NCBI GenBank assembly: GCA_900542145.1
Contig: UQMF01000003.1
Span: forward strand, 124,001 to 188,000
Reading direction: 5' to 3'
DNA: 64,000 nucleotides
From: an uncultured Oscillospiraceae bacterium
Lineage (GTDB): Bacteria > Bacillota > Clostridia > Oscillospirales > Ruminococcaceae
Shown here: in pieces, positions 1-8,588 of the stretch
How positions within the stretch are numbered: the stretch's first letter is position 1
Layout of the letters: every line of letters starts with the position of its first letter
Position numbers and translations under genes: made by a program
Notes under the pieces: model-generated
Told to the model about the DNA's origin: nothing
The model's input: only the letters and a program-made list of their open reading frames with translations
Databases searched by the model: none

Positions 1-598
1 AGAAGCCTACGCTTTCGTCATTCTGAAATTCGCACACGGGGCACACGATGATCCTCTGGATACGTTCGCGGTCATCGTCCGGGACCCTGGGCTTGCCGCA
101 CCTTGCGCACCTGGAATCCGCCGCCGTATTTCCGTACAGGCAGGAGTCGCAGTACCACTCTATCTTTCTTTCCGGTTCACTCGCGGCGCTGTTCTCTGTG
201 ATTACCCGGGCAGGATCTATCTTCTGGAATTTCTCGCCGCTATCTCCGGAACCCGCCCTGAGCAGCTGAAGCTGAACCGACATCTCTTTCAGCTGCGCGT
301 GAAGCTCATCGACCTCTGACTGCAGCTCCCTGTTCTCCTTGTTGAGCGACTTGTTGTCGTTCCTGTCCTCCTTGGAGTTCCTGCCGCTGGCTATAACGTT
401 TTTCGACATCTCCACGAGCATTCCCCAAAACGAGTGAAACACCAGGATCACAAAAGACGCCACCAGAACGATCCCGATCTGCTCTTCGTTAGACATCGAC
501 TTACAGAACTGCGAAACGAAAATAATAACTCCGCCGATCCACGCCACAAGGCTGACAAAAAGCAGACCGCTGTTTAAACCTGACCAGAAAGAACGCAT
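1..598 (-). CDS. Membrane protein with C-terminal RanBP2-type zinc finger (3' end outside window)
   Basis: At least 199 codons are visible and the stop lies beyond the window edge. The ATG at 598 follows a GGAGGT Shine-Dalgarno. Two hydrophobic segments occupy about residues 11-30 and 42-60. A polar, coiled-coil-like stretch follows (about 70-110), then a zinc finger that fits W-x-C-x2-C-x3-N-x6-C-x2-C (WYC..C...N......C..C), then the start of a further C-x2-C pair (CPVC). It is a paralogue of the gene at 634-1089: both contain a membrane segment ending in a [FV]WG..[VI]E[MI]S[KR]NVI-like motif followed by RanBP2-type fingers. Only 35 bases separate the two, so they are probably co-transcribed from the promoter at 1129-1157. 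Membrane-anchored zinc fingers suggest a scaffold or sensor role, but no function can be assigned. Confidence 0.8.
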   Translation of the reverse strand, partial: MRSFWSGLNSGLLFVSLVAWIGGVIIFVSQFCKSMSNEEQIGIVLVASFVILVFHSFWGMLVEMSKNVIASGRNSKEDRNDNKSLNKENRELQSEVDELHAQLKEMSVQLQLLRAGSGDSGEKFQKIDPARVITENSAASEPERKIEWYCDSCLYGNTAADSRCARCGKPRVPDDDRERIQRIIVCPVCEFQNDESVGF

Positions 599-633
599 AA
601 CTACCTCCAAAATTTCTTTTGCTACTACGGCGC

Positions 634-1089
634 TCAGTTTCCGACTTTCGGCTTTCCGCAGCTCATGCAGTATGCGCTGCTTGCCGGATTATAGCTGTCG
701 CACTGGCTGCACTTCCAGGGGGCGCTGTCCCCGGGATTCAGGTCTGCGTGCTTCGGGCGTCCGCAGCTCTGGCAGAACCTGCACTTCGATGAGTTCACGT
801 TGCCGCACTCCGCGCACTTCCAGGGGGAATCCTCCAGGCTGACCTCGTCGGATTTTATGCCGAGCTTTTCCCCTATCTTTATCACATTCCTGGAGATCTC
901 AATTATCAGTCCCCACACCAGATGAACGATCGCAACGGTCAGAATATCACTTATGTTCATCTTTATCGCATTCGGAACGCTGTTTAATGAGATCGCGGCA
1001 ACTCTTATATATGCTATCACTATAAAAGTACATATCGCAAGGCTGACAAACATCAAAACTCTGCTTATCGCTGTAAATCTTTTAAACAT
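634..1089 (-). CDS. Small membrane protein with two RanBP2-type zinc fingers
   Basis: 151 residues. The ATG at 1089 is chosen over longer in-frame starts because an AGGAG Shine-Dalgarno sits just upstream and a promoter at 1129-1157 would exclude the longer form. The N-terminal half has two hydrophobic segments (about residues 10-35 and 45-65). The C-terminal third carries two tandem zinc fingers, WKC-x2-C-GNVN-x6-C-x2-C and WKC-x2-C-DSYN-x6-C-x2-C, each an exact fit to the RanBP2-type spacing, and each is followed by a GRPK/GKPK motif. It is homologous in layout to the truncated gene downstream. The family is recognisable as a zinc-ribbon membrane protein; its role is unknown. Confidence 0.85.
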   Translation of the reverse strand: MFKRFTAISRVLMFVSLAICTFIVIAYIRVAAISLNSVPNAIKMNISDILTVAIVHLVWGLIIEISRNVIKIGEKLGIKSDEVSLEDSPWKCAECGNVNSSKCRFCQSCGRPKHADLNPGDSAPWKCSQCDSYNPASSAYCMSCGKPKVGN

Positions 1090-1128
1090 TATGATATCTC
1101 CTGTCTTTTTATAGTAAAACCTATAATA

Positions 1129-1157
1129 ATTATAAGTCTGCAACGACCTTTTGTCAA
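1129..1157 (-). promoter_or_regulatory. Sigma-A promoter of the zinc-finger gene pair
   Basis: Reading the minus strand: TTGACA (1152-1157), a 17-base spacer and TATAAT (1129-1134). Both hexamers match consensus. Transcription would start near 1122 and run into the gene at 634-1089. Confidence 0.85.
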
Positions 1158-1235
1158 GTCCTTTTTTGCTATAAATTATGTGCAAAGAATATTTCGCCGA
1201 ACGGAATGACTATTTCAATGACTACGACAGGATAC

Positions 1236-1267
1236 ACAAAATCTCCCCACCGTTTCCGATGGGGAGA
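1236..1267 (-). terminator. Intrinsic terminator of nifJ
   Basis: Perfect 8-bp stem (TCTCCCCA at 1242-1249 with TGGGGAGA at 1260-1267), a 10-base loop, then a T-run on the minus strand. It lies about 60 bases after the nifJ stop codon. A-rich sequence on the other side could let it also work in the plus direction. Confidence 0.75.
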
Positions 1268-1329
1268 AAATTTTATTCAATTGTTCTGCATTCCCCAGAG
1301 CGGGGAGATGTGCCTTTATCTCCGCTCTG

Positions 1330-4300
1330 TCAATCCTGCTTGAATTCGTCGCCGTACATATTCTGGAGTTCTACCAGGTGCTTGTACTTAGCGGCAGCAT
1401 TCTTGACAGCCTTGTCGAACAGAACGGTTGCTCTCTCGGGGTTAGCACGCATGAGGGAGTTGTAACGAACCTCTCTCATCATGAATGCCTTGTAGTCGCC
1501 TGTCGGAGCCTTGCTGTCGAGTGCGAACGGATTCTTGCCTTCGTCTGCCAGAGCCGGGTTGAAGCGGAACAGGTGCCAGTAACCAGCCTCTACAGCTTCC
1601 TTCTCGACCTGCTGAGCGATGGTCAGACCGCCCTTGATACCGTGGTTGATGCACGGTGCGTAAGCGATGATGAGGGACGGTCCGTCGTAGGCCTCAGCCT
1701 CTGCGATCGCCTTCAGGCACTGGTTCTTGTCGGCGCCCATGGAGATCTGTGCAACGTATACATAGCCGTAGTTCATTGCGATGCCTGCCAGGTCCTTCTT
1801 CTTGACGTCCTTACCGCCGGCTGCGAACTGAGCAACTGCGCCCACGTTGGTAGCCTTGGAAGCCTGTCCGCCGGTGTTGGAGTAAACCTCGGTATCGAAT
1901 ACCAGGACGTTGACGTTCTTGCCGGAAGCCAGAACGTGGTCAAGTCCGCCGTAGCCGATATCATATGCCCAGCCGTCGCCGCCGAAGATCCACTGGCTCT
2001 TCTTGGAGAGGTAGTTCTTCGCTGCGAGGATCTCGCCAACGAGTCCGTCCTTTGCAGGGCACTGCTCAAGGGCGCTTACCAGCTTCTTGGTAGCCGCTGC
2101 GTTTGCCTTGCCGTCGTTCTCGGTTGCGAAGTACTCGTCGATGAGCGCCTTTGCGTCGTCGTGCGCTTCCTCGCGTACTGCCTGGAGCTTCTTCTGAACT
2201 CTCTTTCTCAGGGTGTCCTGAGCCAGGAACATACCGTAACCGAACTCTGCGTTATCCTCGAACAGGGAGTTAGCCCATGCCGGACCCTTGCCTTCCTTGT
2301 TGGTGGTGTAAGGAGTGGACGGCTCGGAACCTGCCCAGATGGAGGAGCAGCCCGTTGCATTTGCAATGTACATTCTGTCGCCGAAGAGCTGAGTTACAAG
2401 CTTAGCATACGGAGTTTCGCCGCAGCCTGCGCATGCGCCGGAGAATTCGAGCAGCGGCTGCTTGAACTGGGAGCCCTTAACGGTGGTTTCCTTGAACTTC
2501 TCGTGAACCTCGGGCTTGTCGGAAACCTTGGATACAGCGTAGTCGAATACCGGCTGCTGATCCATCTGGGTCTCGATGGGCTTCATCACGAGAGCGCTCT
2601 TGCTCTTGTCCTTTGCGCCTGCCGGGCAGATGTTCGCACATACGCCGCAGCCGGTGCAGTCCAGGGTGGATACTGCCATGGTGTACTTCATACCGGGCAG
2701 CTGCATTGCGTCCTTGACCTTAACGGAAGCAGGAGCAGCCGCAGCCTCGTCAGCGGTCATGATAACCGGACGGATAACTGCGTGCGGGCAAACGAATGCA
2801 CACTGGTTACACTCGATACAGTTCTCGGGAATCCACTCGGGAACGTCAACAGCGATACCGCGCTTCTCATATGCAGCGGAACCCTGGGGGAATGTACCGT
2901 CAACGATGTCCATATCAACGAAGGTGGATACGGGGATCTTGTCGCCGCGCTGTGCGTTTACGGGGATCTGAACCTTGTTGACGAAATCAACCAGGAACTT
3001 GTTGTCGCCCTCAGCCTTGTGCTCGGGGAGCTTGCCCTCGCAGTCAGCCCAGGAAGCAGGAACGTCTACCTTGATGACCTCGCCTGCGCCCTTGTCGATA
3101 GCGGCGTAGTTCATGTTGACGATATCGTCGCCCTTCTTGGCAAAGGATTTGTACGCCATCTTCTTCATGTAGGTGATAGCGTCCTCGGGCGGAATGATGT
3201 TTGCGATGGAGAAGAACGCGGACTGGAGCACGGTGTTGGTCTTGTTGCCCAGACCGATCTCTCTTGCCACCTTGTTAGCGTTGATGATATAGAAGTTAAT
3301 ATTGTTCTTTGCGATGTAAGCCTTTACGGGTGCGGGGAGCTTCTCGTCCAGCTCGTCAACTGTCCAGTGGCAGTTCAGCAGGAAGGAGCCGCCGGGAACA
3401 ACGTCCTCTACCATGTCGTACTTGTCGATATAGGACGGGTTGTGACAGGCAACGAAGTTAGCCTTGTTGATGAAGTAGGTGGACTTGATCGGGGTCTTAC
3501 CGAAGCGCAGGTGGGAAATGGTAACGCCGCCGGACTTCTTGGAGTCGTAAGCGAAGTAAGCCTGTGCGTACATGTCGGTGTGGTCGCCGATGATCTTGAT
3601 GGAGTTCTTGTTCGCGCCGACGGTACCATCGGAGCCGAGTCCCCAGAACTTACAGCAGGTGGTTCCCTCCGGTGTGGTGTTGGGATTCTCGGTGATATCG
3701 AGGGACAGGTGAGTTACATCGTCGTTGATACCGAGGGTGAATACCGGCTTGGTGGTGTTGTTGTATACTGCGATGATCTGAGCCGGGTTGCAGTCCTTAG
3801 AACCAAGTCCGTAACGACCGGTGAATATCTGAGCGTCCTGGAACTTGTTCTCCTTCTTGAGGGCAGCTACTACGTCGAGGTAGAGCGGCTCGCCGAGGGA
3901 TCCGGGCTCCTTGGTTCTGTCGAGAACGGAGATCTTCTTTACGGTCGCAGGGATAGCCGCTGCGAATGCGGAGGATACGAACGGTCTGTACAGTCTTACC
4001 TTAACCAGGCCGACCTTTCTGCCCTGCTTTGCGAGGTAGTCGATGGTCTCCTCGATGGTGTCGCATACGGAGCCCATGGCTACGATGACTTCCTCAGCGT
4101 CGGGAGCGCCGTAGTAGTTGAACAGCTTGTAGTCTGTGCCGATCTCCTTGTTCACCTTGTCCATGTACTCGGTGACTACATCGGGGATATTGTTGTAGTA
4201 GGTGTTGCAAGCCTCGCGAGCCTGGAAGAAGATATCCGGGTTCTGCGCTGTGCCGTGGAGCACGGGCTTCTCAGGATTGAGCGCTCTGTCGCGGAACGCC

Positions 4301-4902
4301 TGGACAGCGTCCATGTCTACCATACCCTTGAGGGTCTCGTAGTCCCACTTCTCGATCTTCTGGATCTCGTGGGAGGTGCGGAAGCCGTCGAAGAAGTGCA
4401 GGAACGGAACTCTGCCCTTGATAGCGGACAGGTGTGCGACTGCGCCGAGGTCCATAACCTCCTGGGGGTTAGTGGAGCACAGCATAGCGTATCCGGTCTG
4501 GCGACATGCGTAGATATCGCTGTGGTCGCCGAAGATGGACAGCGCATGTGAAGCGACTGCTCTTGCGGAAACGTGGATTACGGACGGCAGAAGCTCGCCT
4601 GCGATCTTGTACATATTGGGGATCATCAGCAACAGACCCTGTGATGCGGTGTAGGTAGTGGTGAGGGCGCCTGCTGACAGGGAGCCGTGAACAGCACCTG
4701 CGGCACCAGCCTCAGACTGCATTTCAACGACCTTTACCTGCTCGCCGAAGATATTCTTCACGCCGGCAGTGGACCAGGAGTCAGTCACCTCCGCCATAAC
4801 GGACGAGGGGGTAATGGGGTAAATTGCCGCTAAATCTGTGAACGCATAGGACACATGAGCCGCAGCGTTATTACCGTCCATTGTTTGCTTTTCTCTAGCC
4901 AT
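1330..4902 (-). CDS. nifJ: Pyruvate:ferredoxin (flavodoxin) oxidoreductase
   Basis: 1190 residues, the usual length for single-chain PFOR. It decarboxylates pyruvate to acetyl-CoA and CO2 and reduces ferredoxin, a central step of clostridial fermentation. Domain order: N-terminal pyrimidine-binding and transketolase-like regions; a 2[4Fe-4S] ferredoxin insert with CIECNQC...CP near residue 695 and CTGCGVC...CP near 748; CAGCGETPYAK near 821, which helps ligate the proximal cluster; and a TPP/Mg site GDGWAYDIGYGG near 973 followed by VYSNTGG. The ATG at 4902 has an AGGAGG Shine-Dalgarno; a longer ATG at 4965 lacks one. The gene is monocistronic, with a promoter at 4992-5020 and a terminator at 1236-1267. 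The leader holds two small hairpins (4928-4942 and 4957-4970) just ahead of the ribosome site. Confidence 0.97.
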   Translation of the reverse strand: MAREKQTMDGNNAAAHVSYAFTDLAAIYPITPSSVMAEVTDSWSTAGVKNIFGEQVKVVEMQSEAGAAGAVHGSLSAGALTTTYTASQGLLLMIPNMYKIAGELLPSVIHVSARAVASHALSIFGDHSDIYACRQTGYAMLCSTNPQEVMDLGAVAHLSAIKGRVPFLHFFDGFRTSHEIQKIEKWDYETLKGMVDMDAVQAFRDRALNPEKPVLHGTAQNPDIFFQAREACNTYYNNIPDVVTEYMDKVNKEIGTDYKLFNYYGAPDAEEVIVAMGSVCDTIEETIDYLAKQGRKVGLVKVRLYRPFVSSAFAAAIPATVKKISVLDRTKEPGSLGEPLYLDVVAALKKENKFQDAQIFTGRYGLGSKDCNPAQIIAVYNNTTKPVFTLGINDDVTHLSLDITENPNTTPEGTTCCKFWGLGSDGTVGANKNSIKIIGDHTDMYAQAYFAYDSKKSGGVTISHLRFGKTPIKSTYFINKANFVACHNPSYIDKYDMVEDVVPGGSFLLNCHWTVDELDEKLPAPVKAYIAKNNINFYIINANKVAREIGLGNKTNTVLQSAFFSIANIIPPEDAITYMKKMAYKSFAKKGDDIVNMNYAAIDKGAGEVIKVDVPASWADCEGKLPEHKAEGDNKFLVDFVNKVQIPVNAQRGDKIPVSTFVDMDIVDGTFPQGSAAYEKRGIAVDVPEWIPENCIECNQCAFVCPHAVIRPVIMTADEAAAAPASVKVKDAMQLPGMKYTMAVSTLDCTGCGVCANICPAGAKDKSKSALVMKPIETQMDQQPVFDYAVSKVSDKPEVHEKFKETTVKGSQFKQPLLEFSGACAGCGETPYAKLVTQLFGDRMYIANATGCSSIWAGSEPSTPYTTNKEGKGPAWANSLFEDNAEFGYGMFLAQDTLRKRVQKKLQAVREEAHDDAKALIDEYFATENDGKANAAATKKLVSALEQCPAKDGLVGEILAAKNYLSKKSQWIFGGDGWAYDIGYGGLDHVLASGKNVNVLVFDTEVYSNTGGQASKATNVGAVAQFAAGGKDVKKKDLAGIAMNYGYVYVAQISMGADKNQCLKAIAEAEAYDGPSLIIAYAPCINHGIKGGLTIAQQVEKEAVEAGYWHLFRFNPALADEGKNPFALDSKAPTGDYKAFMMREVRYNSLMRANPERATVLFDKAVKNAAAKYKHLVELQNMYGDEFKQD

Positions 4903-4927
4903 TGGATTTATCCTCCTTAATATTTCG

Positions 4928-4970
4928 GGCAGCTTGGCTGCCGTTATGACAGCTATCGCCCTCATGGGCG
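4928..4970 (-). promoter_or_regulatory. Two hairpins in the nifJ leader
   Basis: The transcribed leader (start near 4985 to the ATG at 4902) contains CGCCC-atga-GGGCG (4957-4970) and GGCAGC-caa-GCTGCC (4928-4942). The second ends about 12 bases before the AGGAGG site. No known riboswitch class is recognised. They may stabilise the transcript or tune translation. Confidence 0.45.
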
Positions 4971-4991
4971 CACTGCCTTAGCTTATCTTTT

Positions 4992-5020
4992 ATTCTACCA
5001 CAAGTTCTTCAATTTGTAAA
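4992..5020 (-). promoter_or_regulatory. Sigma-A promoter of nifJ
   Basis: Minus strand: TTTACA (5015-5020), 17-base spacer, TAGAAT (4992-4997). The -35 lies inside one arm of a 14-bp inverted repeat (see 5009-5091). Confidence 0.75.
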
Positions 5021-5091
5021 TAGGCAATGCGTTTTTTTCAGATTATTTGTACACAATGCACCAAAAACTGTCACATTTATTTACAAATTGA
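5009..5091. repeat. 14-bp perfect inverted repeat at the nifJ promoter
   Basis: TCAATTTGTAAATA at 5009-5022 and its exact reverse complement at 5078-5091, 55 bases apart. The proximal arm covers the nifJ -35 box. This geometry would suit a dimeric repressor or activator, possibly with looping. It does not fit the usual Rex half-site arrangement. Confidence 0.6.
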
Positions 5092-5152
5092 TATTAGAGT
5101 ATGCTAACCTGATATAGGTAAGCGTAATTGACCCTCCGCCGGCGATGTCATA

Positions 5153-5184
5153 TGAAAACGGCACCCGATCATTCCCAGGTGCCG
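5153..5184 (-). terminator. Terminator of the flagellar/chemotaxis operon
   Basis: Hairpin CGGCACC...GGTGCCG (5159-5184) followed by TTTT on the minus strand, 22 bases after the cheD stop. It closes the 26-kb minus-strand unit. Confidence 0.8.
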
Positions 5185-5206
5185 ACACACTATAAAAAAA
5201 TCGCGA

Positions 5207-5686
5207 TCAAAGTTGCTTGTTCCCTTTGGACGCCGCGCGGACTTCCATGATCCCGTTCTCCGGGTAGAAGAATACGGTTCTGCCGTAATTCAGCCCGGTG
5301 TCCTCGGCGATTATCGGGATTCCCTCCTTGCGGAGGGCGGATTTTACGGCGGCAATGTTCCGCTCGCCGATGTTGAATCTGTCGCTGGTCGCGGCAAACA
5401 TTACCGCGCCGCCGGCTATCTTCGCCCTGATTCTTGAACGGTTCGCGCCCATCTTTACCATCTCGTTCACCAGCATGGGTATCGCGGTGTCCGCGAATCT
5501 CATCGGGGTCGCCGCACCGTTCGTCGCCTGGGTGCTGTCCGGAAGCATAATGTGCGACATTCCTCCGACGCCCGTGGCGCTGTCCAGCAGGCATATCCCC
5601 ACGCAGGAGCCGAGCGCATATGTCACTAGTACGTCCGGCGGTCTGCATACCTTCAGGTCGGATATACCTATCGTCAGATTTGCCAT
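5207..5686 (-). CDS. cheD: Chemoreceptor glutamine deamidase CheD
   Basis: 159 residues, full length for CheD. It deamidates specific glutamines on methyl-accepting chemotaxis proteins and binds CheC, linking receptor state to CheY-P levels. The catalytic triad is visible: C28 in ALGSCVG, H45 in GGMSHIMLP and T22, matching the positions known for CheD of Thermotoga. The ATG overlaps the cheC stop codon by one base, indicating translational coupling. It is the last gene of the flagellar operon, and no cheA, cheB or cheW lies beside it. Confidence 0.95.
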   Translation of the reverse strand: MANLTIGISDLKVCRPPDVLVTYALGSCVGICLLDSATGVGGMSHIMLPDSTQATNGAATPMRFADTAIPMLVNEMVKMGANRSRIRAKIAGGAVMFAATSDRFNIGERNIAAVKSALRKEGIPIIAEDTGLNYGRTVFFYPENGIMEVRAASKGNKQL

Positions 5687-6303
5687 TACATAACACCAAG
5701 TTTCTTCATAAGCGTTTCGAGAGATTCCATCTCCGGGATAAGGATAATGTTCGACTTGATATCCACGCCGTCAATGGCGAATCCGTCGTCGATGAACAGA
5801 ACCTTATCGCCCACCTGCGAAAACTCGATTATCGGCACGCTCATGATCGCACCCAGCATGTCCACCGTCATGGACGGAATGCTCATGTCGATGGTCAGCC
5901 CCGTCAGAGTACCCAGGGCGCGCAGGTAGCTTCCTGCCATGATATTGCCCATCTCGGTGATGACGGAAAGCTGCATGTCGTCAAGCTTAGTCACCTGCAC
6001 ATTCTCCGCGCTCATGAATGTGGAGAGAACCACCTGCGCAAAGCTGTCCTCCAGCAGGAACATCATCATGCCCTTTATGTCGCCCTCCAGCCGCACCAGT
6101 ATACCGGTGATGACCTTCTCCGGACCGCCCATCGTGTCGATTATCTGCTGATATTCCAGGACGCAGACGTTCGGCACCTTCATTTCAATGGGCTTACCGA
6201 GCATTTCTGACAGGGAGGAAGCCGCGCTTCCCGAGCCTATATTTCCTATCTCGCGCAGGCAGTCTATCGCCACGGGAGATAACTCGTCGTAATTCTTCAG
6301 CAT
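5686..6303 (-). CDS. cheC: CheY-P phosphatase CheC
   Basis: 205 residues. CheC dephosphorylates CheY-P and is stimulated by CheD. Both pseudo-symmetric active-site motifs are intact: E18-x2-N21 in CLREIGNIGSG and E118-x2-N121 in TEMGNIMAGS, so the protein should be an active phosphatase. Start ATG at 6303 with an AGGAGT Shine-Dalgarno. It overlaps cheD by one base. With FliY at 14803-16026, which also keeps two such motifs, the operon encodes two CheY-P phosphatases. Confidence 0.95.
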   Translation of the reverse strand: MLKNYDELSPVAIDCLREIGNIGSGSAASSLSEMLGKPIEMKVPNVCVLEYQQIIDTMGGPEKVITGILVRLEGDIKGMMMFLLEDSFAQVVLSTFMSAENVQVTKLDDMQLSVITEMGNIMAGSYLRALGTLTGLTIDMSIPSMTVDMLGAIMSVPIIEFSQVGDKVLFIDDGFAIDGVDIKSNIILIPEMESLETLMKKLGVM

Positions 6304-6319
6304 TATATACTCCTAGTAT

Positions 6320-7045
6320 TTATCTGAGATTATTCGCCAGTCTTGAGAACTCGTCGGAGGTAGTCACCACCCGGGAGCTTATCTGGTAAGCGCGCTGGGT
6401 TTCGATCAGCTTCACCATCTGGTCCGCCAGGCTCACGTTGGAGGTGATGAGCACCCCCTGGAGCTTCTCCGCGGTCCTGTCGGCGGTCGCTGCGCCGCTT
6501 CTTGCGGTAGCCGCATAACGATTGGTGGCAGCCGCTTCGATTCCGTACACATTGTCGAACGTGAATACGCCGATCATGTCGCTGAGCGCCTGGTAATCCG
6601 GAGCCGCACCGTCCGCGTCGAACGGAACGACTATGCGGTTGTTATCGTAATCCAGGACGTACTCGCCGCTGCCTGAAACCAGGTACCACTCGCCGGTTTC
6701 CGCCTGGGTCATGGCGAAAGCGCCGTCCCGGGTGTAATTCACATCGCCGTAGCGGTCCTCGACGGCGAAGAATCCCTCGCCTGCCAGAGCGTAATCCAGC
6801 GGACGCTCGGTGTAATAGAACGAGCTTTCGTCGAACATCACGTCAGTTTTCTGGACATACGCGCCGTGCCCCGTCTGCCAGTCCTCCTCGGTAGCGCGCT
6901 GGGTGGAGTAAAGGCAGTCCGCGAAAGAGGGGCGTACCGTCTGGTAGCCGTAGGTGTTTATGTTTGCGATGTTGTTGCCGTATACGTTGAGCGCCTTGGC
7001 CTGCTCGATCATCGCGGTTTTTCCGGTGTGGAACGATATATTCAT
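6320..7045 (-). CDS. Flagellar rod/hook-basal-body protein, FlgF/FlgG family (second copy)
   Basis: 241 residues. The N-terminal rod signature is clear (KALNVYGNNIANINTYGYQT), as is the C-terminal helix typical of axial proteins (LIETQRAYQISSRVVTTSDEF). The central part has the LDYALAGEGFFAV motif of FlgG-like proteins. It is exported by the flagellar type III apparatus and builds the rod. It follows another family member at 7058-7792, an arrangement like Bacillus flhO-flhP. Which one is proximal and which is distal rod cannot be told here. ATG at 7045 with GAGGAG upstream. Confidence 0.9.
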   Translation of the reverse strand: MNISFHTGKTAMIEQAKALNVYGNNIANINTYGYQTVRPSFADCLYSTQRATEEDWQTGHGAYVQKTDVMFDESSFYYTERPLDYALAGEGFFAVEDRYGDVNYTRDGAFAMTQAETGEWYLVSGSGEYVLDYDNNRIVVPFDADGAAPDYQALSDMIGVFTFDNVYGIEAAATNRYAATARSGAATADRTAEKLQGVLITSNVSLADQMVKLIETQRAYQISSRVVTTSDEFSRLANNLR

Positions 7046-7057
7046 TGTTTATTCTCC

Positions 7058-7792
7058 TCAGATCTTGCAGATGGAAGATGACTTCTGGTTCATGCTGTCG
7101 AGCAGCTTCGCCAGGGAACTGGACGCCTCGTAGATACGGTTGGCGTTCATCATCATGGTCATTTCGTAGTTCACGTCTATGTTGGAGCGCTCGTATGCGC
7201 CCTGGATTATCTCGAACCGGGTCCCCTCGGGAACATCCCCCGCCTGCACGGAGGTGAACATGTTCGCGCCGAACTTGTCCACATTCCCCTCGGGGTCGAT
7301 ATAGGAAAGACGCAGCTTATCCACAAGCTCGCCGTCCTGGTAGATGGAGCCGTCCGCGTCGATTACGAAATCCTTGTTGCCGAGGTAGATCTCGCCGTTC
7401 TCGCCGAGGATCCTGCCGGAACTGGACAGGCAGAGGTATCCCTGCTCGTCAAGCTCCCACTGACCATTCCTGGTGAGCATTGTGTCGCCGTTGTAGGAGG
7501 CGATGTTGAAATACACGTCGCCGTTTATCGCGACATCGAACGGGGACTCGGTGAACTCGAACGTGCCCTGACCCAGGTCGGTGTAGGAAGTGTCCACATA
7601 TGTCTGCGCGAAAGTCCCGGAGGTTTCCTCCCGGTGCTTGACCAGGATCATCTGCTCCTGGAAGCGGTTGGTGATTATCGTATCGCGCTTGTATCCTGCG
7701 GTGGACATGTTGGTGAGGTTGTTGCCTATGCAGTCCAGCTTGCGCTGGTTCATTATCATGCCGTTGCAGGCGTAGTAGTATCCTCTGTTCAA
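7058..7792 (-). CDS. Flagellar rod/hook-basal-body protein, FlgF/FlgG family (first copy)
   Basis: 244 residues from a TTG start at 7792, chosen because AGGAGG lies 7 bases upstream and the protein then begins as family members do (NRGYYYACNGMIMNQRK, then GNNLTNMSTAGYKR). A longer reading would run back into fliA. The TTG overlaps the fliA stop (TTGA). Central SPFDVAINGDVYF and C-terminal YERSNIDVNYEMTMMMNANR are axial-protein features. It forms a tandem pair with the gene at 6320-7045. Confidence 0.88.
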   Translation of the reverse strand: MNRGYYYACNGMIMNQRKLDCIGNNLTNMSTAGYKRDTIITNRFQEQMILVKHREETSGTFAQTYVDTSYTDLGQGTFEFTESPFDVAINGDVYFNIASYNGDTMLTRNGQWELDEQGYLCLSSSGRILGENGEIYLGNKDFVIDADGSIYQDGELVDKLRLSYIDPEGNVDKFGANMFTSVQAGDVPEGTRFEIIQGAYERSNIDVNYEMTMMMNANRIYEASSSLAKLLDSMNQKSSSICKI

Positions 7793-8556
7793 GACTGCTC
7801 CTCCTTCTCCGGGGAATTTCCCCTGATATAGGGCTCCAGCGCTGCTTTCAGCGCCAGCATGGCTTTGGTGTTTATCTGGCACACTCTGGATTCCGACACG
7901 CCGATCACCTTTGCGATGTCGGAATACTTCATGCTCTTGTAGTAGTAAAGCGTGATGACCTGGCGCTCCTTCTCCCTGAGGGAGCTTATGGCGTCGGCGA
8001 TGACCCGGCGGCGCTCCTCCCGGAGAAGCCTGGAATCCGTGCCGTCGTTGGCGGTGGGGGCGTCCTCGAAATTATCCTCGTACAGCAGCTCCTCGAACGA
8101 TAGAGTGACTGCGTTGGCGGCGTCCGCCATGCCCCGGAGCAGCTTATCCTCGGACATGCCGAGGTACTCCGCCAGCTCGCCATTGGTCGGCGCCCTGTTA
8201 TATTGATTATACAATATACTGTTCGCCTTGTCAAGGTCGCGGGCGAATTTTCTGACAGGTCTTGGAACCCAGTCCTGCCTGCGGACGTAGTCAATGATCG
8301 CGCCGCGCACCTTGAGGGAAGCGTAGGTCTCGAACTTCGCGCCCTTTGCCGGGTCGAAGCTGTCGATAGCCTCCATCAGGGCGATAACGCCCTCGTTGAC
8401 GACGTCGTCCACATCGCCGTATTTTATAAAGGTGTTTCGCAGGGAAAGCGCGCAGGCGCGCACAAGCCCGAGATTCTTGAGCACTATCTCATTACGGAGC
8501 GCTTCGCTGCGGCTCATGCCGTACTCCTCCAGGAGCGCCGCATTGCTGCTTTCCAT
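7789..8556 (-). CDS. fliA: RNA polymerase sigma-28 factor for late flagellar genes
   Basis: 255 residues (sigD/whiG type). Region 2 is visible as DVVNEGVIALMEAIDSFDP and FETYASLKVRGAIIDYVRRQDWVPR, region 3 around residues 110-160, and the region 4 helix-turn-helix near the end (YSDIAKVIGVSESRVCQI). It directs late flagellar promoters such as flagellin, none of which is in this window. Start ATG at 8556 with GGAGGG. Encoded between flhA and the rod genes, so it is made with the early structural genes. flgM, its anti-sigma factor, is not seen here. Confidence 0.95.
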   Translation of the reverse strand: MESSNAALLEEYGMSRSEALRNEIVLKNLGLVRACALSLRNTFIKYGDVDDVVNEGVIALMEAIDSFDPAKGAKFETYASLKVRGAIIDYVRRQDWVPRPVRKFARDLDKANSILYNQYNRAPTNGELAEYLGMSEDKLLRGMADAANAVTLSFEELLYEDNFEDAPTANDGTDSRLLREERRRVIADAISSLREKERQVITLYYYKSMKYSDIAKVIGVSESRVCQINTKAMLALKAALEPYIRGNSPEKEEQS

Positions 8557-8588
8557 GCTTATCCCTCCTTCTGAGTGAGCTTACGCCG

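Noticed and set aside
1378..4551. A 1057-codon open frame on the plus strand
   Set aside because: It is antisense to nifJ, has no ribosome site or recognisable protein features, and arises from codon bias of the real gene.
5036..5091. A Rex (NADH-sensing) site upstream of nifJ
   Set aside because: The sequence does not show the TTGTTAA/TTAACAA half-sites in the required spacing.
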